Assembly: GCA_027422505.1 (NCBI GenBank)
Contig: JAPQWV010000335.1
Location: 531,001-595,000, forward strand
Reading direction: 5' to 3'
DNA length: 64,000 bases
DNA from: Craterostigma plantagineum
Lineage: Eukaryota; Streptophyta; Magnoliopsida; Lamiales; Linderniaceae
Part shown: positions 13,096 through 23,734 of the stretch, piece by piece
Position numbering within the stretch: position 1 is the stretch's first letter
Layout: each line of letters starts with the position of its first letter
Position numbers and translations under genes: made by a program
Notes under the pieces: model-generated
The model's database searches: none
Seen by the model: the letters and a program-made list of their open reading frames with translations, nothing else
Told to the model about the DNA's origin: nothing

Positions 13096-13851
13096 TGAAG
13101 TCCTCCGTTTCTTTCGGAGGTGCTGTGCTGACCCGCAGCGAGGCAGAGATGACTAAGTGACATATGGAATATGGCGACGACAACAGCATGTCGTAAAAGG
13201 AGATAACAGGTGGAGCCAACGACCCACTAAGACTAACCTATCTACAACTACATCCCCGAGCGGCAGTCAAACAGGGTCGTGAATGCGAGATGCCAGCGGA
13301 ATGATCGGCCGGACAGAGGCTAGGGCTCCTTCCTTCCCACCGCGTCCTTCCTTGTGTGTCGGAGATATAAAGCGAGTGCACCGGAAAAGAACGGGGAACT
13401 GGGTCGATCTATTCTATGTCGAAGCATCCGAAGCATAACTGCACACTCACACGATCTTTGCCGAGAGATAGGAGCATTCGGTGGAACCGGTGAACTACAT
13501 TTCTTTCTGGATAGATGTGTGGGACAGAGGGCTCGTGGTACCTGCTGCCCCCCCTTCCTCCTCTGCTTTGAGAACCGTGTGAACGGAGAGTGGGCAGAAG
13601 AGAAGGAGGTCCTCATATGGAGTCGCACACTGACTTGAGCAGTGCGGGAGACTAGGGACTGGGTCGAGTAAACCCCCCTGGGGTCGGAAAAATAACAGAC
13701 GAAGCTTTACTTTTTTTTTTTTGGTTTTAATGTCCCATATATATATAAGCGAAAAGGTATGTACATAGTGAGCAGGAGATAAGCTCCGCAATCCAACCAG
13801 TAACAGGCTACTGGGTACAAGCACAAACACTACCTACACAAGTCAAACGCA

Positions 13852-16800
13852 CTACCAAGCCACACGCCATAGTCTGCGGATGGCCACCCGATGCAGCTCG
13901 TACTTGGCTGGCGTACCACCAATACGCAAGATAACCAATGCAAGAACACTCCCTACCAACCTGTGAGGCGTCGTGATGATCCCCTCCTTCCAACGTCTGT
14001 TCCTCGCCTGCCAAATATGATAAACAAGCGAGGCAAGGACATGTCGATAAGCAGCCTGTAAAAGGTGCTTCCCTCGCCACCGGGAGGCCGCCCACTGAAT
14101 ACCAGTGCTCCATTCCTGATAGGGCCAGATCCACCTAATCCGCCGCCGTAAAAGTCGAAGGCACTGCCGTGAGAATGGGCAGTCAAAAAAGAGATGTTGG
14201 GCCGTCTCAAAGTGCAGCTCATCACAAAGGCAACAAGCCGGAGTTCCCGCCCGCTGAGCAATCCACGGCTTGTCCCTAGTCGAGAGGCGATCCTGCAAAC
14301 CCAAATAAAGAATGAACTCGTGCCTAGGAACCTTCAAAGGGCCCCCAAACAGTGCAGCCCAGCAAACAGGTGGCCTCCTATGTCTCATCGCGTCCCTAGC
14401 CATCGAAGTCATCATATTCCCGTCCGGCGATCCCTTCCACAGCACCCCATCGCGAGGCCCGCGCACAACGTTCGGGAGTAGCCGACTGATCTCTATGTAC
14501 TCAACCGCCCCCTGCCCAGGCCAGTTCCATCCATGCGCAACAATAACCATACTAAGTCTTGCATCCTGTGGTAGACCCATCGCAACAGGTCCCCGAGGGA
14601 AACGCTCAATCAATGGAGTAGTAAGGAGCCAGGGATCCTTCCACAACCAAATCGTGGACCCGTCCCCAACTCGGAACGTAATCAGAGATCGGATCAATGG
14701 TCTCAATTGTAGCATCTTTCTCCAGCTCCAAGCGTCATTCGCCGACACCCGTAGGTCCCAAATCGAGCGAGACATCAGCCGCGTCCCATAAAGCCATTCA
14801 ACCCAAATCGAGCCTGGTGTTTTGGTAAGAACACTCCACAAGTGCTTCAGCATTAACGCCTTGTTGTCGACCGCGATAGACCTTAGTCCCAGTCCCCCTT
14901 CTCTCACAGGAAGACATAGAACATCCCATGCCACCTTAGCCGATCCCCCTCCCCACAAGAACTTCCTAAAGCGCATTTCCAAGGAGTTGACCACGCCTTT
15001 AGGAAGTAGGAAAACTCCCGACCAATACGTATGAAGAGCCTGCAGCACCGACTTCACCAGCTGCAGGCGGCCCGCGTAGGATAAGGAGCGATTAAGCCAT
15101 GACCCTAATCGCTGATCCACCTTTTGGAGTAGCGGCGCACAGTCATGAATCGTCAAGCGTGAAGTGATAAGCGGCACCCCCAAGTACCGAACTGGCAGAT
15201 GGCCCACACGATATCCCATCAGGGCCTGAAACGATGCCGTCAGACCCTCAGCCCGCCGAGAAAGATACATCTCGCTCTTATCAGGGTTAGGAACTAACCC
15301 AGATAGCCTTCCAAACTCATCCAGCGCTCGTTTCAGCACCCCAATCGACCCTTCATCCGCATGGCTAAAGAGAAGGAGGTCATCCGCAAACGCTAACGAA
15401 ACCAGTCCGATTTCCTCACATCGCCAATGGTATCGGAACCGAGGTTCCTCCGACACATACCTCATGAGCAGCCCATGGAGAACCTCCATAACCAAGGTAA
15501 AAAGATAGGGCGAGATGGGATCCCCCTGTCGCAGACCCCTCTTTCCCTGAAAAAACCCCACCACCTGGCCATTCAAGTTTAGCGAGAAGGCTGTAGTCGT
15601 GAGGCACGTGCGAATCCATCCAATGTACGTAGGATGAAATCCCATGGCGCGTAACACCGACAGCAAAAAGCCCCACTCGACCTTGTCGTAGGCCTTCGCC
15701 AAGTCAATCTTGAACATCGCTCGTGGCGGACGCCCCTTGGACTTATACCCGAGGCACAGCTCCTGCGCTAGCAACACATTGTCGCTAATGCGTCGACCTG
15801 GTATGAACGCTGTCTGAGAGCCGTGCACCAACGAAGGTAAGTGTATCTTAAGTCGGTTGGCCAGGATCTTGGAGATCACCTTGTAAAGTACATTACAGCA
15901 AGAGATCGGCCTAAAGTCAGTTGCCCGCCTCGGTGCATCCCTCTTAGGGATCAATGTGATGAGTGTGCTATTGAGCCCCTTAAGTAGCCTCCCCGAAACG
16001 AAGAAGTCCTGTACCGCCTCGACCACTGCATCTCCCACAATCCCCCATGCCGCCCGAAAGAACGCAACTGTATACCCGTCAGGGCCAGGCGCTTTCTCAT
16101 CCCCCATAGAGAAAAGCGCCGTCCGAACCTCCAAGTTAGTGACTACGCCAATCATGGAAGCAGCATTCGCTGGGGAGAGCGTCCGCACAACAGCACTCTG
16201 CACATCAGAATCAGCAATCGGCGCCGAGTGCATAGACTGACCCAATAAGTCCCGATAGAACCCATTCAACTCGCCTTCCACCTCATCCGGCTCCTCCAGA
16301 AGGGTTCCCGTGGCCGTCTCCAAGGACCAGATCCGATTAGCAGCCCGGCGCATGGCGACCCTACGAAAGAAGTAGGACGTGCATTGATCGCCATCCTTGA
16401 GCCACGCAAGCTTAGCCCGCTGTGATAATGCCGACTGCTCCGTCATCACCGCTTTCGCATATAACATCCGGCATATCCGTTCCAGGTCAAAAAAACCCTC
16501 TTCATTTGGATACCGTGTAGCATAGTCCTGTGCAATATCGAGAAAAAACTTGGCCTCCGTGACATTTGCCGTTAAATCCCCTTTCGACCGTCGCAGCTCT
16601 AGGAGGGAAGACTTCAACATCTTCAGCCGTCTCACCAACACGAACATGGGGTAGCCCGTAATAGGCACACTCCAGGCCTTCTGAACCAAATCGAAGAATC
16701 TCGGATCCTTCGCCAAGAAGTTGTCGAATCGAAACGTCACCTTATGCTGCCGTGCTACAGTGGCACCTAAGAGGATCGGCGAGTGATCTGAAGTCGCAGG

Positions 16801-17466
16801 TAAGCCACAACGACAGAATGCATCCGTAAATCTGGCAAACCACTGCGGGTTGCCCAAAATCCGATCCAAGCGCCTCCAGATCCCAGCCTCAGCACGTTGT
16901 TGATTATACCATGTGAAGACCTGGCCCATCGTCGGTAACGTCAAAAGATCCGCACTCACTAAGCATGCTCGAAAGTCCGCCATATCTTGAATAGAGGGCG
17001 ATCCCCCTCTTCCCTCATCCGGATGTAAGATAGCGTTGAAGTCCCCCATGACTATCCAGGCATCCGCCACCCGCTCAGCGGACATAGCAGTCAAATCCTC
17101 CCATAAGGACAATCTCTCCTCCCTCCTTGAATGCCCATATGCGAAGGAAATAAAGAATGTCTCCTTGGTCACCAACGAATCAACCCTGCAGTGGATAGCT
17201 TGAGTCGAGAAACCAAGAACCCCCACCTTCAGGACCGATGGGTCCCAACCTACCCAGATGCGCGACGCTGGGCCGTCATCATACTCAAAGAACCAACTCC
17301 AACGAGTCCTAATGCCTGTCGATATAAAATCAGCATTAGACGCCGACACTCGCGTCTCTATTAGCCCAATCATACATAGCCCTTCACGCGAAATCAATTC
17401 CCCCACCGCCCTCCTGTGGTCTTGCTTATTAAGACCACGCACATTCCAGGATCCGACACCTAACAT
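13852..17466 (-). CDS. LINE ORF2: endonuclease, reverse transcriptase, zinc-binding domain
   Basis: This is an intact 1204-aa protein that would nick target DNA and copy the element RNA at the nick. An apurinic-type endonuclease spans residues 1-235 (SWNVRGLN at 6-13, ETR at 37-39, GDFNAI at 141-146, SDHSP at 226-230). Reverse transcriptase spans about 495-760, with DFRPISCCN (517-525), AFIPGRR, KIDLAKAYDKV (586-596), GLRQGDPISPYLF (644-656) and the catalytic FADD (693-696). A zf-RVT zinc-binding region lies near 1040-1120, with PACCLC, then H and C in QHLFFDCPF. There is no C-terminal RNase H domain. The start ATG at 17464-17466 overlaps the ORF1 stop. All catalytic residues I can check are present. 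Confidence 0.95.
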   Translation of the reverse strand: MLGVGSWNVRGLNKQDHRRAVGELISREGLCMIGLIETRVSASNADFISTGIRTRWSWFFEYDDGPASRIWVGWDPSVLKVGVLGFSTQAIHCRVDSLVTKETFFISFAYGHSRREERLSLWEDLTAMSAERVADAWIVMGDFNAILHPDEGRGGSPSIQDMADFRACLVSADLLTLPTMGQVFTWYNQQRAEAGIWRRLDRILGNPQWFARFTDAFCRCGLPATSDHSPILLGATVARQHKVTFRFDNFLAKDPRFFDLVQKAWSVPITGYPMFVLVRRLKMLKSSLLELRRSKGDLTANVTEAKFFLDIAQDYATRYPNEEGFFDLERICRMLYAKAVMTEQSALSQRAKLAWLKDGDQCTSYFFRRVAMRRAANRIWSLETATGTLLEEPDEVEGELNGFYRDLLGQSMHSAPIADSDVQSAVVRTLSPANAASMIGVVTNLEVRTALFSMGDEKAPGPDGYTVAFFRAAWGIVGDAVVEAVQDFFVSGRLLKGLNSTLITLIPKRDAPRRATDFRPISCCNVLYKVISKILANRLKIHLPSLVHGSQTAFIPGRRISDNVLLAQELCLGYKSKGRPPRAMFKIDLAKAYDKVEWGFLLSVLRAMGFHPTYIGWIRTCLTTTAFSLNLNGQVVGFFQGKRGLRQGDPISPYLFTLVMEVLHGLLMRYVSEEPRFRYHWRCEEIGLVSLAFADDLLLFSHADEGSIGVLKRALDEFGRLSGLVPNPDKSEMYLSRRAEGLTASFQALMGYRVGHLPVRYLGVPLITSRLTIHDCAPLLQKVDQRLGSWLNRSLSYAGRLQLVKSVLQALHTYWSGVFLLPKGVVNSLEMRFRKFLWGGGSAKVAWDVLCLPVREGGLGLRSIAVDNKALMLKHLWSVLTKTPGSIWVEWLYGTRLMSRSIWDLRVSANDAWSWRKMLQLRPLIRSLITFRVGDGSTIWLWKDPWLLTTPLIERFPRGPVAMGLPQDARLSMVIVAHGWNWPGQGAVEYIEISRLLPNVVRGPRDGVLWKGSPDGNMMTSMARDAMRHRRPPVCWAALFGGPLKVPRHEFILYLGLQDRLSTRDKPWIAQRAGTPACCLCDELHFETAQHLFFDCPFSRQCLRLLRRRIRWIWPYQEWSTGIQWAASRWRGKHLLQAAYRHVLASLVYHIWQARNRRWKEGIITTPHRLVGSVLALVILRIGGTPAKYELHRVAIRRLWRVAW

Positions 17467-19067
17467 AAAGGCACCCCTGGGCGGGCTGCATCTGCTTTAG
17501 GGCCCGTATAGATAGTCAAGTCAGTCACTTCAGGTACTGAGCGAAGCAATTCAAATCGATTCCGATCGCCCGAAGTCGAGGGCACATCGGCATCCGGGGG
17601 CCGTGTCATGGCACCCTCCCCCTGCCCAACCATGGCAGATGATCTATCACTTCGTCCCTCCTTCGACGTACCCAAGATCGCCTTGCCCTTGACCCCCACA
17701 AGTTGCCATGCATTTTGCGGAGGTGGGGATGCTCTGCGAGGCACATCCATCCGACTAGGACGCCTTGGACCTGCTCTCTGTCGGGCCGGTCTACGATTCC
17801 GGCCCAGCTGATGTTCTTCACCAGTGGTCCCGCGAGGTTTCCCATGAGGCGCTGCCGCAACACGCCCCTGCTCGTCACTCGTCGCAAGCGCTGCCCCGGC
17901 CGGCTTGGCAGTTTGTTGTGGACAGTGTGCTGCCCCATGCGCCCATGAGTTACAGTGCGAGCACGGAGATGGTTTCCAGTCATACTCCACCTGGATCGGC
18001 ACAATAGCATCATCCTCCTCACCATCCCCCTGGATCAACACCTCACAAGTCTCTCTAAACGGCTCAGAGAGCGGTTTCATGACACAGATACGTGCATAGT
18101 CCAATCGTTCCCCAGTCGCCGTGATACTATCCGCAAACAATGGACGCCCAACAGCACTCGCAACCAACCCAAGGCCTTCCTGCGTCCACAACTCGCACGG
18201 TACATTCCGTAGTCTCACCCACAATGGCACCTCCACCAACTCGCGTCGTGCAAATGACATGCGAGGCCGCCACGGTTCCAAGAATAAGGGTTGCCCTTGC
18301 ATGAGCCAAGGGCCCCCCTCTAACACACCCATTTTAGCCTCATTGGATTCAAACCGAAACATAAAGAACCCATTAATAGTTGTCCGTATTTCAGCAAGGC
18401 CCTTCCAAACTAATCGAAAATGGCGTTCCACAAAAGGAAAGTACGGTTTACGCCCTAGAAAGTAGCCCACAAGCGTATGTTGCCATCGATCGCACCCTCG
18501 ACGTGCCATCTCCGCCGTTGCTCGCACTCTAGCCACCCCATTCACTACAGTCGGCGGTGTGTATGATAATGCCATAGTCTTGGATGGCACATATGGTCGT
18601 GAAGGGGCAGCTCGTTGGACAGCCGCCACAAAGGAATCCGGCTCTGCATGCCCTGCCGCCGTCATCGTGCTCGGCCCCATTCGTGTAAAGACGGATCCAT
18701 GAAACGGGTTAGTACCTCCCTTCCCAAGTGACTTCCCCGTCATGGCAGCCACCGCAGGTGCATCCACGTTGCCAGCCCCAAAAACCACAGCCTCAACCCC
18801 GGGCGCCCTCATCTGCTGCATGGTCGTCGATGTTCCCGGTGAGCGTCCATCACCCCTCATATGCCGCATCGGTAAACCCACGTCACCGATTAATTCCGTC
18901 CTCCCCGGCGCAACAGCAGATGACGACGAAGGGGGCAAATCGGCCGATACAATCACCCGCTCAGACCCGAAAACCCTAGCTGGTTGGGTCGTAACCAACC
19001 CCGTCCGAGCAGCCTCCGTCCTATCATCAACCACGATTTCCTCATCAACGGGTTCATCAACCATCAT
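17460..19067 (-). CDS. LINE ORF1: DUF4283 and zinc-knuckle nucleic-acid-binding protein
   Basis: The product has 535 aa when started at the first ATG (19065-19067). The frame is open for another 13 codons upstream, to a TTG. The N-terminal third is low-complexity and rich in Pro, Ala, Thr and Gly. A DUF4283 domain lies at about 190-330 (LVGYFLGRKPYFPFVE, FRFESNEAKMGVLEGGPW, PLWVRLRNVPCELWTQEG). A CX2CX4HX4C zinc knuckle follows (C369, C372, H377, C382), then a basic Arg-rich tail. Proteins of this type coat the LINE RNA to form the ribonucleoprotein. The frame is intact and ends in TAG at 17460-17462, seven bases into ORF2. Confidence 0.9.
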   Translation of the reverse strand: MMVDEPVDEEIVVDDRTEAARTGLVTTQPARVFGSERVIVSADLPPSSSSAVAPGRTELIGDVGLPMRHMRGDGRSPGTSTTMQQMRAPGVEAVVFGAGNVDAPAVAAMTGKSLGKGGTNPFHGSVFTRMGPSTMTAAGHAEPDSFVAAVQRAAPSRPYVPSKTMALSYTPPTVVNGVARVRATAEMARRGCDRWQHTLVGYFLGRKPYFPFVERHFRLVWKGLAEIRTTINGFFMFRFESNEAKMGVLEGGPWLMQGQPLFLEPWRPRMSFARRELVEVPLWVRLRNVPCELWTQEGLGLVASAVGRPLFADSITATGERLDYARICVMKPLSEPFRETCEVLIQGDGEEDDAIVPIQVEYDWKPSPCSHCNSWAHGAAHCPQQTAKPAGAALATSDEQGRVAAAPHGKPRGTTGEEHQLGRNRRPARQRAGPRRPSRMDVPRRASPPPQNAWQLVGVKGKAILGTSKEGRSDRSSAMVGQGEGAMTRPPDADVPSTSGDRNRFELLRSVPEVTDLTIYTGPKADAARPGVPLC

Positions 19068-19103
19068 GGCTCCCTCCTTGCGACGAGTGACGAGCAAGGG
19101 CGC
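17862..19103. repeat. Inverted pair (about 27 bp) linking the LINE 5' end and ORF1
   Basis: The plus-strand sequence at 17863-17888 and the minus-strand sequence at 19077-19102 are nearly identical: 20 bases from TGCTCGTCAC to CGCAAG are perfect, and the 6-7 before them differ at one base. One copy lies inside ORF1 and the other just 5' of its start codon, at the extreme 5' edge of the element. A match of this length in inverted orientation is not expected by chance. Confidence 0.75.
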
Positions 19104-19528
19104 CAAACAAAGGCTAAAGTGATTCTCTGAGCCGGTCTGGATTTCTAACGCCTCGGGAAATTGGTCTAGATAGATGACAGCACTTTTTTCCCCTCTTCCT
19201 TACCGGGAAGTCAATCTTCTCTTATGGCCTTCCCCTCCCGCCCCGCCCTGAAATAGATAGAACCAAACCTCCTTCTCATCCATTCATTTCTGCAAGTAGG
19301 GAGGATACAGAGCTAAGCCCCCTCCTATTCGAGGCCGGGTGGCCTCGCCCCACAAGCACCCAACCTTCCTTTTGCTCTTCCTTCGGTTTGCCTCCACGAA
19401 CGCGCCACCTAGGAGCCCAACTCATATTCCAAAGGCGACCAGCTTTCAATACTAGTTGTTACCTTACGCTGCCATTTTTCCAATATTATTGAATAGCATG
19501 GACTGGGGCTAAGATAACTCAAATGGGA

Positions 19529-19562
19529 GAGCCGTGTTATGGGTGACTTTATTGCCCGGTTC
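19529..19562 (+). other. Group II domain V of nad7 intron 2
   Basis: A 34-nt stem-loop starting GAGCCGTGTT and closing with CCGGTTC lies about 90 nt before exon 3. Compared with the consensus, the distal loop is less well paired. It is similar to the rps3 intron domain V at 34761-34794. Confidence 0.7.
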
Positions 19563-19648
19563 AGAGAGCACTTGTGTATGTGATGCAAGTGAACGTGTAC
19601 GAAAAAGCTGTCGTAAAGTTTCGTTGTTCGTTCCGTCGTTGACCCTAT

Positions 19649-20359
19649 CTATGTTTCTATGATGGCCCAAGAACACGCTCATTCTTCAGCCGTAGAAAGA
19701 CTTTTGAATTGCGAGGTACCATTACGAGCTCAATATATACGAGTGTTATTCCGTGAAATAACTCGAATTTCAAATCATTCACTTGCTTTAACTACTCATG
19801 CTATGGATGTGGGAGCATCAACTCCGTTCCTGTGGGCTTTTGAGGAGAGGGAGAAATTGTTGGAATTCTATGAAAGAGTCTCGGGAGCCAGGATGCATGC
19901 CAGTTTCATACGACCAGGTGGAGTGGCACAAGATCTGCCTCTTGGCTTATGTCGAGATATTGATTCCTTCACACAACAATTTGCTTCTCGTATTGACGAA
20001 TTAGAAGAGATGTCAACCGGCAACCGTATCTGGAAACAACGATTAGTGGATATTGGTACTGTCACTGCACAGCAAGCAAAGGATTGGGGATTTAGTGGTG
20101 TAATGTTAAGAGGTTCAGGGGTATGCTGGGATTTGCGAAGAGCAGCACCTTACGATGTTCATGACCAATTGGATCCTGACGTACCTGTAGGTACCAGAGG
20201 AGATCGCTATGATCGTTACTGTATTCGTATCGAAGAGATGCGACAAAGTGTTCGGATCATTGTGCAATGTCTTAATCAAATGCCTAGTGGCATGATCAAA
20301 GCCGATGATCGTAAGCTATGTCCTCCATCACGATCTCGAATGAAACTATCCATGGAATC
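19649..20359 (+). CDS. nad7: nad7 exons 3 and 4 fused (intron 3 absent)
   Basis: This 711-nt block equals the usual exon 3 (467 nt) plus exon 4 (244 nt) joined without a gap. At the expected junction near 20115 the reading continues uninterrupted through [18 protein letters not shown]. It encodes [52 protein letters not shown] and [11 protein letters not shown], the core of the 49-kDa/NuoD fold. It ends ATGGAATC before GTGCG. Unedited codons remain throughout: Ser in HSSAV, SNHSLAL and EEMSTGN; His in DVHDQ; Pro in DQLDPD; Arg in RGDRYD. So the DNA is not simply a copy of an edited cDNA. Confidence 0.93.
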
Positions 20360-21657
20360 GTGCGCCGTGTGAAACGTAGATCATCGCCGTTCTTAACCGA
20401 GACTCAGGTTAAGCTCCGTCTCGGAACCTTGTGGGGTTAGGAGTAAAGCATCCCGAGGTTGTCGCATCTCGTTGAGCGTGGAGAAGCATTGGGAACCCCA
20501 ATTTATTTATTGGGAGCCGTTTCTTTTCCCGTCCCCCCGCCCCGCGCCGCTTTCCGGTTCTTCGGAAGAATCCACTTACGTCTCCCTTCTTCATTGATCT
20601 GGGGGAAAAGGAAACGTCTATCAGTTGGGAAGCTAGACATCAAGTAAGTGGCTTGATGAGGATAACTAAGCTGACACGCCGGAGTTGGCTGCTGGCACAA
20701 GAGGGTGGTGCCTTACCGCACCGCAGGCGGACGCGCGGTAGCATTCGTGGTGGTGCTTCAGGATTCCAATGTACTGCGTCCAAGATCAGAACGAGCTTGC
20801 CGGCGGACCACTGCCGTCCCATTCTTGAGTGAGCTGGAGCACAGCCATCTTATCCACTGAACTAGCTAGAAGCTATCGCTTCGGGTCGAAGCATTAAAAG
20901 AAAAGGACCAGAAAACGCGGCGGCATAGGTTCCACGGGACCCCATACCCTATTAGTATAGTAAAGGGAAAACGTAAGTGCGCTCCTGCGCACCAGCTGAA
21001 AAAGCCTTTCCTTTTTTAATCAAAAATGAAATGAAGGTAAGCTTCATAGCTTAAACCTAGTAAAGGGGCTTTGATGCCCTTTGTATAGGTTGGGTTGCTG
21101 GATACGGGATCCTCGTAGTAGGCTGGACCAACATCCATCCGAGAGAGGGCAGTCTTTAGAAACAACAGGGGGTACGTATCCCAGGTGAGCTAAGAGGTGA
21201 AGAGTGGGAGTAGCACAAAAAGAGGGATTAGCATTATTGACCCAATGATAAACCACTAAGACCTTCCTCGTTGGGGCTCCGCGCAATGAGAAAACGCTGA
21301 CGCGACGAGAAAGCGAACGGTCAACGGTCAGGTTCAAGACTTAGCCGAGCGTTAGCGAAGCTAGATTCTCATAGCGAGGCGCTTCGAGTTAGCGAAGCGC
21401 TGTAGTAGCGCCGAAGCCTTATGTGCTATAATGCTGAACCAAGGACGTTCCGCCTTATCTATAGAAGGAGTCAACTGAGTTCTGAACGAATTAGCTCCTT
21501 GGTAATGGCTCAATCTATAGATAGAAAGCCCTATGATGGGAAACTACCACGTTAGGTTTGGAGAGAGATGGGACCGGTTATATAATAGAGGGAGCAGATG
21601 CAAGCTTTTTCTTTCAATAGCCGGCCAAATGACTACAGGATCATCGGTCTACTCTAC
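20360..21657 (+). other. nad7: Last nad7 intron (group II, equivalent to intron 4)
   Basis: The intron starts GTGCGCCGTGTG and ends ...CTCTAC before exon 5. Domain V is best placed at 21526-21559 (AAGCCCTATGATGG, GAAA loop, ACGTTAGGTTT). At 1298 nt it is ordinary. A small palindrome at 21379-21400 (GCGCTTCG ... CGAAGCGC) and neighbouring AGCGAAGC words give the interior a patchy, GC-rich look. No maturase is present. Confidence 0.8.
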
Positions 21658-21919
21658 CTCAATTCACCATTTCGAACCTTATACAGAAGGTTTTTCCGTA
21701 CCAGCTTCTTCTACCTATACCGCAGTTGAAGCACCTAAAGGAGAATTTGGTGTCTTTCTGGTCAGTAATGGAAGCAATCGTCCCTACCGTCGTAAAATAA
21801 GAGCACCTGGCTTTGCCCATTCACAAGGACTCGATTCTATGTCCAAACATCACATGCCAGCAGATGTGGTCACCATCATAGGTACTCAAGATATTGTGTC
21901 TGGAGAGGTGGATAGATAG
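21658..21919 (+). CDS. nad7: nad7 exon 5 (3' end)
   Basis: This 262-nt exon is of standard size. It encodes [18 protein letters not shown] (spanning the junction), [29 protein letters not shown] and [17 protein letters not shown], and stops with TAG at 21917-21919. Two points differ from edited plant proteins. Expected editing codons remain, such as Ser in GLDSMSK and SGEVDR. After RKIRAP the codon is GGC (Gly), where homologues have Cys or an Arg codon editable to Cys; editing cannot produce Cys from GGC. Confidence 0.93.
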
Positions 21920-23734
21920 GACTAGTACTTTCTCGATCAGGACCCTAGCTTTATTGCGAGCCAAAAACAAAGATGGATTCCCCTTCTCCTTCTATCTTCA
22001 GTACTAGAGATGAACGAATTCCATACGCTCAAATTTAGATCGAAGAATTTTTTTGGTCTTGGAATTTCATGAAGGCGGAGCCAAAACGATAACGAGTTCA
22101 GTCGAACAGCATATATAGTAAATAGTAAATAGAAGTGGAAGAGCCTTAGACTTCCGCCTGAGTTCCCGCAGGGACAGGGTAGGGCAGGAACTTCGCCAGC
22201 AAACTCCACACGTCAACCCAGGAGGTTAGGTCTCCCAACGCAGCCGATTGGATGCCCTGAGTCATTTGGTTTTGACGCGTGTCTGTTAGTGGATCACTGT
22301 TCGACTTGCATGTGTTAAGCTAAATTGCTTTGAAGCTTCGAATCAGTGATTTGGGGAGATATGGACCCCCTGGCCAAACAGTCGAGCCACTCGTCATTTT
22401 CTCCTCCTCTGGTTGTGTGGTTCATGATCGCTTGCTAACGAATAAAGCAAGGCTGCTCCACGTATACGCAGAGCACGGACATATTGATGATAATTACTAA
22501 GTAAGGGGACCCTGGCTTTTGACTCCTTTCTTCAAATAGTCCCACTGTCAGATCTCTTTCCGTAAGTGAGTAAGTGATGGCATTCGATATTCTTCATTCT
22601 CTCTTTCTCTGTCTATCATCGCCTCTCTCTTACACCGAGGGCTTGGTTTACGCTCGCGGATCTGCCACCTCGGGAACTGGTGGTGGGTAGACCGAAGACA
22701 GTTAAAAAGGGAACTGGATAGAATTATGTTCAACAAAAAGCGCGAACTTGTCTCTGTATGGCAACCACTAAAAAAATAGGTTAACATTTGGTTCATTGGA
22801 TTCCGGGCCGGATGGATCCTGTGGATGATCCGTAGGGGGTCTTTATTATCAAGATAATTTATACCAACTAGTCCCTCTTCTGTCTGCCAGCTCATCTATT
22901 TACCCGAGCTTGCTTATACCGCTAGCAAGAAGCAATCCTTACCTTACTGTAAGTGAAAGAAGGCTACACAGTAAGCTAAGCGAAGCAACTAGTTTACTTG
23001 CTTCCTTCGCCTAGTCTATCTCGCTTTTCTTTCTTTGCCCCTGCACTGTTGTTCGGGAATTTGCTCCTCTACGCAGCCAAGCCCTTATCCTAATCCTCAA
23101 GGCGAGTCAGTTGCGCAGGTAGAGATAGGCGATATGCGCAGTAGGTTGTTATATGTGACACTGCTTTAGTCTCGAAAACCTACCCCCCATCGCTATTCAG
23201 AGCGAGATGCGCATAGCGAGACTGAATCATTCTTAGGAAAGCGTGCCAGTTGTTTGATAGTTTCGGTGGATAACATTCACAACTCATTCTTTATATCTTA
23301 TATTCTTGAAAGTGATAGACTTATTAGATACATCCACTATCAAAAGCACGACTTTCGAGTCACGACTTGCGAGTTAGAGGTTTTAGGAAAGCGGGAGTCT
23401 CCGTCGTGAGGTTAGCTCTACCGAAATTTGAATGCCGCAGCGACGCTACAAAAGTCAAAAAAGTATCCGTGAACAAGTCAAGCGTCGCAAGGGGGCGGGA
23501 GGTACCTATATATACCCAGCCAGGTGTGAGTTCTTTCAGTCCAGTGGCTTTGTTTGTATAAACCTCAGAGATTGGGAATGATTTCACCCAAGAGTGGTTT
23601 ATATAGTAGTAAAGAGACTGCCTGTTTAGGCATTTATGGTCTATACAAGGTAAGTGTAGGCAAAAAAGGTATGTACATACTAGAAAGAAGATTCTTAGGT
23701 AGTTGAGAGGTGATTCAGTGTGATGCCATTGTAT
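21920..23734. other. Spacer 3' of nad7
   Basis: No gene is recognised. At 22297-22324 the minus strand carries a short stretch resembling the conserved start of small-subunit rRNA (GCTTAACACATGCAAGTCGA). It is too short to call an rRNA fragment. The remainder has spacer texture only. Confidence 0.5.

Larger units (their letters stand above)
13711..19105 (-). mobile_element. Full-length LINE (L1-type non-LTR retrotransposon) in nad7 intron 2
   Basis: On the minus strand the element has ORF1 and ORF2 overlapping by 7 nt, a 3' UTR of about 130 nt and a poly(A) tail seen as 12 T at 13711-13722. Both ORFs are free of stops and frameshifts, so the copy looks young. It lies antisense to nad7. The right (5') edge is uncertain: the ORF1 frame is open to about 19106, and beyond it the sequence has intron texture. 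I could not find a convincing target-site duplication: the bases left of the tail (GAAGCTTTAC) do not recur within 100 nt of 19105. The element is clearly richer in GC than its surroundings, as expected for nuclear DNA. Confidence 0.93.

Noticed and set aside
17606..19122. Many plus- and minus-strand ORFs of 60-139 codons across the LINE ORF1 region
   Set aside because: Shadows of ORF1 caused by its high GC content. They lack starts, domains or independent support.
13640..19200. Target-site duplication for the nad7-intron LINE
   Set aside because: The bases next to the poly(A) tail do not recur near the 5' edge. The 5' boundary is too uncertain to claim one.
22295..22330. Match to the conserved start of small-subunit rRNA (minus strand)
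   Set aside because: About 20-25 nt only. Flanking bases do not follow plastid or mitochondrial rRNA.
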